Of a stretch of 64,000 nt of DNA, positions 20,620-30,823 are shown piece after piece (the first letter of the stretch is position 1; every line of letters begins with the position of its first letter). The stretch is from Nannochloropsis salina CCMP1776 (taxonomy: Eukaryota; Sar; Eustigmatophyceae; Eustigmatales; Monodopsidaceae): contig SDOX01000021.1 of the NCBI GenBank assembly GCA_004565275.1, forward strand, positions 1,164,230-1,228,229. The letters run 5' to 3'. The position numbers and the translations under genes were made by a program. The notes beneath the pieces are model-generated. The model did no database searches, was not told the origin of the DNA, and saw only the letters and a list, made by a program, of their open reading frames with translations.

Positions 20620-23600
20620 CTATTCACTCTCTCGTTGTAGCGCTTGCATGTAGCACATGGCGAAGGACGGTGTCCCGTCCGGACGTCGTAACCAATATCC
20701 TGCCAGCGTCTCTGTCCAGGGTCCTGCCATCTCCCCTTCTGTCTCTTCTGTCGACACCTTTCCATCATATCCAGCCCAGAGCAAAGCAATAGGCACGTTG
20801 GCCATCACAGCCCCCTTAGTCATACCAGGAATCACTATCTTGGCGCGTTCAGGCATACCACTGAGGCCTGCATCCGGCTCGCCAATCTCGGCCAGATAGA
20901 CCCTTATCTCATCAGCGGCAGGGTCTGGAAATCGTAATCCATCCAGGGAGTAGTTTGTGGAAGAGAACCGTACTGCTCTATTCAGGCTCGCCACGCCAGA
21001 CGCCATCGATGACGCAGGGTCGACGCTACGGCTTGTCTCGTATGCTGACCAGCCCACGAGATCCGTGGTGATGATAGGCAGGATCCGGTCGACCGCCCAA
21101 CCTGTTGTTTCCCCGTGTGTCTTGGCCAGGATTCCTCGGTCTACTTGCACGGCATGGTAGATCGCAACAGAAGACGCAGGTTCACCCACGTCATCCCTGC
21201 CAGCCTCCACGCCCGCTTGGCGCGCCTTCAGCCAGGTGGCGGCGCGCGACGCCAAAGCGGGGGGGATTTCCTTTTGGTCATCGTCGCTCAGAAAGTGGTC
21301 GAGAGACCAGGCCTGAAGTATGAAAGTTTTCCCAGAGCCTTTATAGGTCTCAGCCAAATACGAAGTGAGCTCACGGAATTCCTCCGTTTCCTTCGCGGCA
21401 TCCGCAGCGGAATAGGTGTCGAATCGAAGTTTCAAGTTCAGACCAACGGTCGACACTGCCTTCGCGTTGATGACATATGTTTTGATTGCCGGGTTGGCGA
21501 AGAGAGACTCATAATAGGGCAACTTGGCTAGTTCTGTGAGGGAGCTTGGCGATCCAAAGGGCCAAGCAGGTGCATTGAATGGGTAGAGGAGAGAAGGGGG
21601 CATCTCTCCGCCCATGTAAATTCCTATACTTTCAGCCCCAGCCTCCCTCGCCAGAGCGGCACCTTCAGCGAGATAATCTTTGCTTGGGTCCAGTGAGTAG
21701 GATCCGCCCCAAAAAGTGATTCCCAGGGGCTTCATTTTCCCAAGAGCCACGCGCAGGTCAGCGAGGAGGCTCTGAGGGACCTGGGCCAAGTGATGAGCAC
21801 AGTCGCCCATGAAGGCCGGATACCCCGAAAAGCGGAGCGCGTGCAATTGCTCGGACATGGAGTTTGAGTTGTGGTTCATGTAGAAAAGCGAAGACGGGAA
21901 GGCGGCGGCGTCCACCTCCCGGAAAACCGACGCCACAGTACCCACCACTCCCCCAGAGAATGTTGGTTTGGCAGCCTCCACCTCCACGTCAATGTAGTAC
22001 ACGTCCAGACTTTTCGCGGGGAAGCTGCCTGCGGCCTCGTTCATCACGGGCCTCCTTGCTGAAGAGAGGTCCTCCCCGTTGTCCAATGCACTCCACGCCC
22101 CATCCCAAACCGTGGCAATCGTAAGATTATTATGGGGAAAGTAAGGCAAGATGCCCACGGCCCATCGATTGAGATTGAGCGAGACAACATATTCGACCCC
22201 TGCTTCCAGCTCGACAGGCGTTGCCAAACTTGCCAGACACCACCCTTCTTTTCCCGCCTTTTCCACAGGAAATACAATGGTGGCGAACGCCACGCCTTGC
22301 GAGGTCCACAGCGTGGCCGTATGTTCACCCGTCTCTCCAGACGCGCGGTAGAAGCGCACGCCGGTCAAGAGAGATGAACGCGCCACCGCAAATGGTGTTC
22401 CCACCTCTACAGGGGAGTCAAGCTGAACAGGGGTCAAGAACCCTCGGGTGCTCATACTGTCGAAGAAGCGTTGTGTCGAGATTCCAGTACAATCCTCTTC
22501 CCCATCTCGGACCCCCATCCGGTGCCAGACCTGTCCTTGTCGGTCCATTACCACCAGCTGCTGCAGACCCTCATCCATCACGTACGCCAGGCCGCGGAAT
22601 GAGTCGACACTGATCACGGAAGGGGTCTCCAGGAAGCCCTCCTCCCCGCCCAGGGTTGACAGGTGCACACCATCTCGCGTGAAAAGTTCTACTGTGCTTG
22701 TACCTTGATCCAGCACCCACAATGTTGCCTGCGCTTCCGAACCAGTTTCCGTAAAAGAAATCGCTATATCGACAGGCATATCCAAGCACTTCTCCTCGAT
22801 GTTAAGGCCCTCTTCCCCCTTCCCTTTACCCTCTGTCGCCTCTCCGAGCACAGACCAACAACCTGCCAGGCGCACCGTCTCATTTGTCGCCGTGTTGAAG
22901 CCCACAACACCGTCATCCTCAGTGAGGACGTACACCTCGGTCTCGTTCCCCTTCCCTGCGAAAGGAAAGACGGCCAGACCTCGAGATCCTTCCACAGGGC
23001 CCCAAGCGCCCAGTACTTCCCCTGTCCTCCTGAACCCTTTGATCATCATTTCATCCACCACGTACACCTCTCCATTCGAGCCCACCGCCACCGCTTCCGG
23101 TGCTACCAATGTGGCCAAGGGCCATCCGAGCGACGGGAGACCTTTCTGCTGTCCCTCTGTCAATACAATACGAGACAAAGTCGCATTTCCGTCTACATTT
23201 TCCCACGCCACATACATCATCTCGCCCACCGCGTCCACAGCCATGTCCCTAAATTCAACGCTCACATTGCCCAAATCCAGCTGCAGAGCCGTGCGGACGG
23301 CCGCGCTACATATACCTGTCGCTGGACTCATCTCGGGTAGGGACGTAGTACGATAATGGGGAGCTTCTTCTCGATCGGGGAATTTGTCGGGGCAACCTCC
23401 ATGGGAAAGGCCAGCAAAATTGACTCGAAAAGCCGTGCGGAAATCGGCCTGAGCATCTGCCAACACCGCAAACGACAAAACATTCCTCCCGTGCCGCCAC
23501 AGGGTTTCAGGTTCCAAATCCTCTCCCTCGTCCTCCCAATCGTCCTCAATGGTGAATAAGGTGCTTGTGTCCCGTCCGGCCTGCTCCTCCATGGCTGCCC

Positions 23601-24747
23601 CGGCGGAAGAAAAAGGGTCGGGATTTACCCATACAGGCCTTTTATTCAAGTACACGGCTAACACTGTCAGCATACTTTCATGCCGCCCAACGACGCTCAC
23701 ATCCTCTAATATCGCATCGGGCGCGAGGGTGAAAGTTGTTTCGTAAAACAAGACATTCGCCAAGCTCGGTTTGCTCAAGCTGAGCCAAGCTTTTGGCTCC
23801 ACCACGGGATCCCAAGGGCCTTGTGCCGCCCCTTTGAGTGCACGAAACCAAACCTTCCAGGCGGATGCGTTGTCGGTGGGTAGCAAACTCGGGATTCCAC
23901 ACCCGGTCTCTTCCTCTTCTTCCTCTAGAGGCGTGGTAAAGCTGCCATCGTCCACCATGTACAAGGTTGGGGTAGCAAAAGATTGCGGCACCGCTTCCAA
24001 TGCTGGTTTTATTTCCTCCACGACCTTTTCCGTGAGCGCCCGCAATGGCTCACCCAAGGAGTCTCTCCCACACGCCGTCCCTACCGCTTCGTAGGTGGCG
24101 ACAGGGAACCAGACATTCAGTAGAGCCGGCTTACCAGGACCGCTCGGGAGCACTACCAAAGAAAGTCTGTTCGTTCGCTCCTTCAATTTTGGCAGGGTGA
24201 TACTGGCCGCGAGGGTGCCGGGGGCGAGGCCCATGACGGGGTCTTCGCATGTCCAAATGTTCACGTCGTTCAACAGGAGCGCAACGACAGCCGCGTCCGC
24301 TGCGAAGGCCACCTCAATCCGAGCTGATTTTACATCCGCCTCAGCTGGGAGCGTAAAGCTTTGGTGAAATCGGTAAATGGATGCGGTTGCAGAGAAGCCA
24401 GCGATCCACTGGCTGGTCGATAGACTGAGACTACCGCCACCGCCGGGCTTTTTTTCAGGCTCAGAAATCAAATCCTTGGATGGGGCGTCCTCTTTGGCGA
24501 CCACCATAGGTGCTACATCCAGGGCTTTAGGCGGCTTACCAGGCTCCAACGCTTTCCAGTGCAAATCAGCCATTTGCTCCCCGGCAGCTTTTCCTGCTGC
24601 ATCCGCGCCGGTTGGAAAAAGAACGCTGTGCAAAGAGCAGAGAGTCCGGGATGCCGTAATCGTCTCGGCGAATGCGTACTGGACGGTCGTTGTGAATATT
24701 AAGAGCTTCAGAAGAAATGCGACACTCCCGCGATCAATACACGCCAT
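20620..24747 (-). CDS. large secreted multidomain protein (beta-propeller, DUF4082, glycosidase-like C-terminus)
   Basis: A single exon encodes 1,375 residues. A signal peptide is evident (LLKLLIFTTTVQYAFA, cleavage near residue 27). Two related beta-rich modules follow at about 100-230 and 315-460, each with an aromatic-plus-Asn pattern like galactose-binding folds (inference). Residues 485-750 contain repeating strand motifs such as PEAVAVGSNGEVYVVDEM and SVDSFRGLAYVMDEGLQQ, typical of NHL-like propellers. A DUF4082-type module (about 785-885) is marked by LLTGVRFYRASGETGEHTAT and SLATPVELEAGVEYVVS. The C-terminal part (about 950-1260) has alternating helix/strand segments with GITFWGGSYSLDP, GAESIGIYMGGEMP and DLVGWSAYETSR, resembling a TIM-barrel glycosidase. 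Catalytic residues cannot be assigned. DUF4082 is mostly bacterial, so transfer or deep divergence is possible. A cell-wall or extracellular polysaccharide role is an inference. Confidence 0.72.
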   Translation of the reverse strand: MACIDRGSVAFLLKLLIFTTTVQYAFAETITASRTLCSLHSVLFPTGADAAGKAAGEQMADLHWKALEPGKPPKALDVAPMVVAKEDAPSKDLISEPEKKPGGGGSLSLSTSQWIAGFSATASIYRFHQSFTLPAEADVKSARIEVAFAADAAVVALLLNDVNIWTCEDPVMGLAPGTLAASITLPKLKERTNRLSLVVLPSGPGKPALLNVWFPVATYEAVGTACGRDSLGEPLRALTEKVVEEIKPALEAVPQSFATPTLYMVDDGSFTTPLEEEEEETGCGIPSLLPTDNASAWKVWFRALKGAAQGPWDPVVEPKAWLSLSKPSLANVLFYETTFTLAPDAILEDVSVVGRHESMLTVLAVYLNKRPVWVNPDPFSSAGAAMEEQAGRDTSTLFTIEDDWEDEGEDLEPETLWRHGRNVLSFAVLADAQADFRTAFRVNFAGLSHGGCPDKFPDREEAPHYRTTSLPEMSPATGICSAAVRTALQLDLGNVSVEFRDMAVDAVGEMMYVAWENVDGNATLSRIVLTEGQQKGLPSLGWPLATLVAPEAVAVGSNGEVYVVDEMMIKGFRRTGEVLGAWGPVEGSRGLAVFPFAGKGNETEVYVLTEDDGVVGFNTATNETVRLAGCWSVLGEATEGKGKGEEGLNIEEKCLDMPVDIAISFTETGSEAQATLWVLDQGTSTVELFTRDGVHLSTLGGEEGFLETPSVISVDSFRGLAYVMDEGLQQLVVMDRQGQVWHRMGVRDGEEDCTGISTQRFFDSMSTRGFLTPVQLDSPVEVGTPFAVARSSLLTGVRFYRASGETGEHTATLWTSQGVAFATIVFPVEKAGKEGWCLASLATPVELEAGVEYVVSLNLNRWAVGILPYFPHNNLTIATVWDGAWSALDNGEDLSSARRPVMNEAAGSFPAKSLDVYYIDVEVEAAKPTFSGGVVGTVASVFREVDAAAFPSSLFYMNHNSNSMSEQLHALRFSGYPAFMGDCAHHLAQVPQSLLADLRVALGKMKPLGITFWGGSYSLDPSKDYLAEGAALAREAGAESIGIYMGGEMPPSLLYPFNAPAWPFGSPSSLTELAKLPYYESLFANPAIKTYVINAKAVSTVGLNLKLRFDTYSAADAAKETEEFRELTSYLAETYKGSGKTFILQAWSLDHFLSDDDQKEIPPALASRAATWLKARQAGVEAGRDDVGEPASSVAIYHAVQVDRGILAKTHGETTGWAVDRILPIITTDLVGWSAYETSRSVDPASSMASGVASLNRAVRFSSTNYSLDGLRFPDPAADEIRVYLAEIGEPDAGLSGMPERAKIVIPGMTKGAVMANVPIALLWAGYDGKVSTEETEGEMAGPWTETLAGYWLRRPDGTPSFAMCYMQALQRESE

Positions 24748-25326
24748 GATTCAACGTGTTATCGAAGGCCAGGGTAATCGAATGTCGAAGTGAACGGGCG
24801 CGATTTCTTTACTTTCAACCCGGGAAAGACCTGATGACTCCTGACACGAGTATATGGTCAAAAGACATAATAGGAGGTAAGAAATGGATTGTAAAGGAGA
24901 CATACTAATGGCTTTGATGCCTGGTATTCGAGCACGGGGCAACTTATATGGCACATAGGTCATAGGCTCGCGAGAGGGCCCATATCCGATTGCCTTTCAC
25001 AATGCGTGGATGCTGATAGGAATTTGTACGACACACAGCGGTTAACTTTTAAATTGTTATCCTTCCAGCCGGATCAGAACTACCGACAACATCGAGTTTG
25101 GCCATCAAAGATGTTGCTGTTCGGCTTCAACTCCTTTCTAGGTTTATCTTGCTGCAGTTGGAGTGCGCTGTTGGCGAGGAGCGACGTCGCGAGCCCAGCC
25201 ACACGGAGCGAGAAAAGCTTTCTTCTGTGACGTAGCAAAAATCCTAACCCTATCAGGTGAATCCTTAAACATGGTTTTAATCTCACCACCCTAACCTGTC
25301 AAGTATCAGGACAGACAGGGACAGGC
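24748..25326. other. divergent promoter region
   Basis: This 579-bp stretch lies between the starts of the large secreted-protein gene (minus) and the release-factor gene (plus). No additional coding sequence or RNA gene is seen. It presumably holds both promoters. Confidence 0.5.
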
Positions 25327-26628
25327 ATGCCGGTCTCATGCGCCCTGAGGCGGCTCGGAGGCACCCGGCGGACTGCCACTACCACATTTGCATTCAGCCA
25401 TGTCCCATTTTGGCCGTGCATCCGGCGTCGACCAAGGCCGCAAACAAGGGCGCTTCCATCAACATCATGGAGCCCCTTCTCCACCTTCACGCCTGCAGTA
25501 TTGACTCGACTAGACCAGATGCGGCAACGTTATGCACAGGTCGAAAAGGAACTGAGTGCCCTTCACACTGGTAATGACGGGGGCACCCACCAACAACATC
25601 TGCCTCATCAGCACCACAGCGCAGCCAATACCACGCGCCTGGCTGCCTTGTCTAAAGAGCTCTCAGAACTTTCAGATCTAGTAGAACTCACACAGGACTT
25701 GGAAAAGCACCGGTCGAATGTACGTTTTCTGGAGGAGACGGTCAAAGGTGACCCCGACCCAGAAATGGCGGCCATGGCGAAAGAAGACGTCGGGAGTGCC
25801 AGGGACGCAGTGACTGCGCTTGAAGAGAAGATTTTGCGGCAGCTACTCCCAAAAGAGCTTAAAAATGACGATCGGGGCGTCATTTTGGAAGTACGCGCTG
25901 GGACAGGAGGGGACGAGGCATCTTTATTTGCGGGAGAGATGTTCGACATGTATGAGCGATTCGCAGCCAGACAAAATTGGCGTTTTGAGATATTGAATGT
26001 ATCCAAAAATGAGTTTGGAGGTCTCAAAGAGGCAGCTGCTGCTGTGCAGGGCCACATGGCTTATCCTCTGCTGAAATTCGAAAGCGGGGTTCATCGGGTA
26101 CAGCGCGTACCAGTCAATGACAGCCGTCTGCATACCTCGGCCGCAACGGTGGCAGTGCTGCCCGAACCCCAGGATGTCGACTTCAAGTTGGACGCCCGGG
26201 ACTTGAAATTTGACGTGTATAGAGCCAGTGGTGCAGGAGGGCAGCACGTGAACACCACCGAAAGTGCCGTTCGCGTGACGCATACGCCGACTGGCCTCGT
26301 GGTGTCCATTCAGGACGAGCGTTCGCAGCACAAGAACAAGGATAAGGCAATTAAGATATTGCGCGCACGAGTGTACGAGATGGAACAAGCACGGGTTATG
26401 GCCGCGCAGGCTTCGGCGCGCAAGTCCCAAGTGGGCTCAGGGGACCGATCGGAAAGAATTCGAACGTACAATTTCTCGCAGGACCGGGTGACTGACCACC
26501 GGATTAGCCTGAGCAAACATGGCATCGATAGAATGATGGATGGAGATCTCCTGGGGGAGTTTGGTGAGGCATTGAGGAGTGCAGAGGAGGCGGAGCGGCT
26601 TCGACTGTTGCTTGAGGGTGAGGTTTAG
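25327..26628 (+). CDS. organellar peptide chain release factor 1 (RF1 family) with unusual codon-reading loop
   Basis: A single exon encodes 433 residues. Class-I release factors read stop codons and trigger peptidyl-tRNA hydrolysis. The hydrolysis motif GGQ is intact (304-306, within SGAGGQHVNTTESAVRV), and RF1 signatures GTGGDEASLFAGEMFDMYER and RIRTYNFSQDRVTDHRI are present. The first 45-50 residues are Arg/Ser/Thr-rich with few acids (LRRLGGTRRTATTTF), fitting a mitochondrial presequence; a plastid location is less likely. In RF1 the stop-codon tripeptide PxT sits in a loop such as RVPATESQGRIHTSA. Here the sequence reads RVPVNDSRLHTSA (260-272), so the Thr is replaced by Asn and the loop is two residues shorter. 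This loop is seen directly in the DNA (26107-26145). Family membership is certain; changed codon specificity is inference. Confidence 0.93.
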   Translation: MPVSCALRRLGGTRRTATTTFAFSHVPFWPCIRRRPRPQTRALPSTSWSPFSTFTPAVLTRLDQMRQRYAQVEKELSALHTGNDGGTHQQHLPHQHHSAANTTRLAALSKELSELSDLVELTQDLEKHRSNVRFLEETVKGDPDPEMAAMAKEDVGSARDAVTALEEKILRQLLPKELKNDDRGVILEVRAGTGGDEASLFAGEMFDMYERFAARQNWRFEILNVSKNEFGGLKEAAAAVQGHMAYPLLKFESGVHRVQRVPVNDSRLHTSAATVAVLPEPQDVDFKLDARDLKFDVYRASGAGGQHVNTTESAVRVTHTPTGLVVSIQDERSQHKNKDKAIKILRARVYEMEQARVMAAQASARKSQVGSGDRSERIRTYNFSQDRVTDHRISLSKHGIDRMMDGDLLGEFGEALRSAEEAERLRLLLEGEV

Positions 26629-26808
26629 ATAACCGGACACGGATACAAAAAAGCACTAGATGTGACAAAATTTTATACATATTCAAGTGCGTGTTTGATT
26701 AAATATGTAGCAGGTGGACTCTTCTTGATAATTTCATCCAATTTTATTTACTTGCTTTGTTGGGACATGGTCGTGACATATTTGTAAAGGTGTCGCTTTC
26801 TGTGTCCT

Positions 26809-29800
26809 TCAGACGTCTATCGTCTCCACTGCCCCATCCGGGGATGTTTCTCGGTTAGGTTCGCGAAAGGAAGCTGCCACACGCTGATGCTCGACCAGTA
26901 AAAAATACGCAAAAAGGCGAGTTTGGAAGATATCCGTCCAGAATGCGTGCGTAGGTTCAGGTTGCGAAGCCAGAAAGCTGTCCGCGTGGAAAGCCACCAT
27001 TTGCTCCTCCAAGTAGCTCAAGGTGTACTCTCGGTACCGGTCAAGGAGCAACTGACGGAAGAATGTCACGAAGGCTGCATGCAGCTGGACATTTCCTGTC
27101 ACTTTCTTCATTGCATTATCTTTTGACTTTGTCTGCTCAGAACTGGGCGCTGCACCTCCATTTCGGAGCATGCTCTCATGATTAGTCTTCTTCGCGTCGG
27201 TCGATCGCGCAACGTGCACTGCATGGTAACCATAGCCTAAGGCATCTCCATTACCCGATCCTGTCGAGAATCCCATGCTGGGATTCACAATCTGCTGAAT
27301 TGAGGTCAACAAGGTGCAAACGGCTGCTCCGGGCAATACAGGAAGCGTGGCGGTCGCCGGATCCCCCCGCCGCGGTCCCTCCACACAGTCATTGTCCAAG
27401 TCTACGATGAAAGCACTGGCAAGGAGTTCTCGCGTTGAGGCTCGTACACAGGGAGGAAGCTCGCCGTACTTGGTCGTGCTCGTATTTCGGGCGGCGTGTC
27501 CTGCCGTCGCGATACCAGAAGGACTGAGCCCGTGACCACCTTGACCGCGTGTGGACAAAGGCATCGAGCGGGTCGAAAGCGGGGACGGATTGCCGGGGCT
27601 GAAGGGCGAATCCACGTCAAAGGAAGGTACACCATCCATGCCGGAAAACACACCCATTTCATGCACGTCACAAGTGGCACAAGCCCAGGCATGGCAGCCG
27701 CTGCTGCTGTTCGCACTGTCCCCATCTCCATCACTGTATGCGGGCGAGACGATCTTCGTGGCAGTAAGCGCAGCGTCGACAATGCATGTTTCTATGCCGA
27801 CCAAAAAGCCGGGCACTTGACGCATCGCCGAGGATGTCGTCATCGGTTCCGCATAGCTTCTTCTTCCAGCTATCCTCATCAGGGACTCGTCTAGCCCGTC
27901 CTCTTCGAAGACGTAGTCATACCAGCTCCTCCCTCCTGCACCCCGTTTAACATCGTCCCAGAAGCTGCAAATCCCCCCCACAGGTAGCAGAGGTTTGTAC
28001 GGCAACAGCCACGCGAAAGGGTAGATGAGACGACGAAGCCCTTCGCAGGCTACCATGGTGAGGGTGCGCGAGGAGGATTTGACTACCACCGGTCGCTCCA
28101 ACAGGACTGCCGTAAAGGCTTTGAGCAAAATCTCCGGGCTGAGAGCCTGAATGAGAGGGAAAAAGGATGCATCCACGTGCAGGGGCAGGGACGTGAGCAA
28201 AGGTGGAGGTAGAGGACAGGAAGAGGAGCTGCTGCTGGTAGCAGCAGGATCGGGGACCGATAGTCCGGAATTCGTCGTCGGCGCTCTCTTGGGCGAGAAC
28301 AAAGCCGTCGACGCCGAAGCAGCCATCCCTGTCTTCTTCCAGGCCCTCAACCAGTAGGCGGCAGACTCCTCGGTGTCGGTTTTATCCCCAGCGTCCGTCT
28401 TTTGAATGTCAGTCGGTCGTTCGGTCTTCCTCTCGCCGCGGGCCGGCGCGAACAAGCTAGTGTCCAGCATGGTTTGGACGCGTTCAGACTGCTGCCTCAG
28501 CTGCTCATCTTCCAGCTGCCAGGGTGTCTTCTTGGGCGTATCCGGCATGATGGGAGACCCACCAACCCCCGGCTGTCCCATTGACTCCCGCATCCGGACG
28601 ACCGCACGGCGCAAAGAGGCGACGCGGGGCTCGGTGCTGACCAGAACGACGCACCGCGGCAAAAGCACGTCCGCGCCGGCGGGTGCCCATTCCATCAGAC
28701 AGGCTCCATACAGGTCAATAGACTGATCAGCCTTCAGATCCGGAGGCGCCAATTCCCCCTCCCCTGAAGGAGACCTTACGGCGACACGTGGGCTCGCCAC
28801 GAAAGGAGAAGGGCTTCGGTTTCCAAGGGAGGATGCCAAGTCACGTCCGTCCGCAGATCCTATGTCCCTCCGTAGCTCAGGGTCCACGTCTTTGCGGGAG
28901 ATGGGTAGCACAAAGTGGTGGAGAGTGGCTTCGGGGACGACGAGTTTTGGGGAAAAGAGGACGAAAGTGGAGCGTTCGAGAGGCATGAGGCACAGGGAGG
29001 GAAAGGCGAGGCGCTGGATCTCACGGACCAACCGTGTTTCGATCGACGCACACAGGGAAGTTGCGACGTCTTCCTCGTTTTCCGTGGCCGTATCTGCGCC
29101 TGCGACATCATTAGATTCGTACACACTCGGCTTCGGCAGCCCCAAAACCTGAGACGAACGCACCGCACTGCTGAAATGCAGCGGCCGCTTGAACTTCTTT
29201 CGGTGCCCTTGCTCCTGTTCCTGCCCGAGTGAGGTCCCTTTGGAGTTTGGTACCGGCTCATCGAGGTGGAAAAACCCGGAGTTTCCGTCTTCATTTTTGC
29301 TGCAGAGGATCGCCCCTCCCACAGCACCATTCGATTCCTCACCACCCGGGGAGCGGACCCCAGCATCCTCCTTCTCCCCGCCCTCCCCGTCCACCTCTGA
29401 CTCCCGCCTACCCACATCTGTGCGAAGGTCGGCCGCACGCAAGGCCCTTCCTGCCGTCAAGTCCACGGGAAAGACGGCGACATCAAACCCCCACACGAAT
29501 TCATGCGTCAAAGGCTCCGGTTTCCTAAATACGTCCTCCGTGCTCACCAAGACGAGGCCACGCCCTTCGGAGCGAGGGCAGGGAGGGACATACACGTGCC
29601 GAAAGGAGCGTACGGATTTGAAGAGCGTGCGTAGGCGCTTTTTCCGCCGCAAAGGGGCTGACCGTTGGCTCTGAATTTCTCCTGACAAAATGCCGACTAG
29701 ATTGGATTCGAGGAAGGAGGGATATACCTCAGCTTCCAACCAGGCAAGAATCACCCGTTGGGCCTCGATTAGGTAAGTATTTAGTTCCCCAATAATGCTT

Positions 29801-30823
29801 CGGTCAATTTGTCCTATTCCTCCGGTACCCACGCCCGAATAATACCGAGATTGGCTGGCCAACCGGCCCAGACACTCGGCAATGGAATACCGCAACTCGG
29901 GGCCAAGGGCGGTCGCACTCGGCGCGTCTCGTTGGCGACCACCCCCTTCGTAGCCCTGCCCGGAGAATGACCGACTGCTAAGTGACGGTCCACCTGAGAC
30001 CCCTACCTGCGGGGAGGGCTGGATGTAGGCTTCGTACACAGCCTTGGCGTCCATGATGAAAGTGCGGAGGTCGTTGGCGTTTCGGGCATCGCCTGCGGGG
30101 CCCACCAGTCGGTCCCGGGACAGACGTGCGCCTAGAGGTCGCAGGTCATGTTGGATTTTTTTCCATAGATACACATTTCCAACGGTACAAGGGCCTGTTG
30201 GGGAAGTGGAGTTCAAGAGGAAGGCTTCGATGTAGCGGCTCTGGACTTCGTCTAGGAGGACTTCTTTCAGGGGCGTACGGAAAGAATTTTTGAGATGCAC
30301 CAGAAGGGATCGATAGGTTGTCGATAAAAGGAACGCAGGATACCAAGTTTGGTGAAGACGACGGAAGACGAAAGCGTGGACTGCAGCGAATACGTTAATA
30401 TTGGGCGCGCCGGAAGTGATTTCGCCTTCAAGGAAAGTAAGCATGACATCTGGGACATCGATGCGCTTGGGTGCTCCTTCCCCCAGATAAGACTCGTAAA
30501 TTCGCGTTGCCTGCGTTACAAGCGAGGGGCCTCCACCGGCGGCAAGCTCGAATACCTCGACTTCTAGCCAGAACAAGAGAAGATGGGATTGCCCATGCTT
30601 GCTGAGGAAGTCCAAGAAATAAGGCATCCATCCTGGGTCTATGAATAAAGACGTATGAAATTACATTATGGGCTTTTCGCTGGTTCTTTGCTACTTTTTA
30701 TCCATACGCTGTCGTGAATTTGCACACTATTGATGATGTGAAGAAGATGGTGAGCAAAAGGGTAAACGTACCATCTATCAGGTGCTCAAAAGAGATCGAC
30801 GTGCGAATGTATTTGTCCCCCAT
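26809..30823 (-). CDS. tandem RGS plus DENN domain protein
   Basis: Two minus-strand exons, 30823-30772 and 30632-26809, join in phase 1 (donor gatg|gtacgt, acceptor acccag|ga) and give about 1,291 residues. The junction restores SFEHLIDGWMPYFLDFL, the start of an RGS-like fold. The first RGS-like domain (about 10-130) ends with WYPAFLLSTTYRSL; a second (about 140-350) ends with EAQRVILAWLEAEVYPSFL, the typical RGS last helix. A long Ser/Gly/Glu-rich linker follows. The DENN module shows a u-DENN-like part (YGACLMEWAPAG, near residue 665), c-DENN (LLERPVVVKSSSRTLTMVAC and YPFAWLLPYKPLLP, near 860-910) and a d-DENN-like C-terminus (LLLDRYREYTLSYLEEQ). RGS domains speed GTP hydrolysis by G-alpha; DENN domains activate Rab GTPases. 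The pairing suggests a link between G-protein signals and membrane traffic. The first exon is inferred. Confidence 0.85.

Noticed and set aside
22663-23356. Plus-strand open frames of 185-225 codons
   Set aside because: Antisense to the propeller part of the large secreted protein; His/Arg-rich, no domain pattern.
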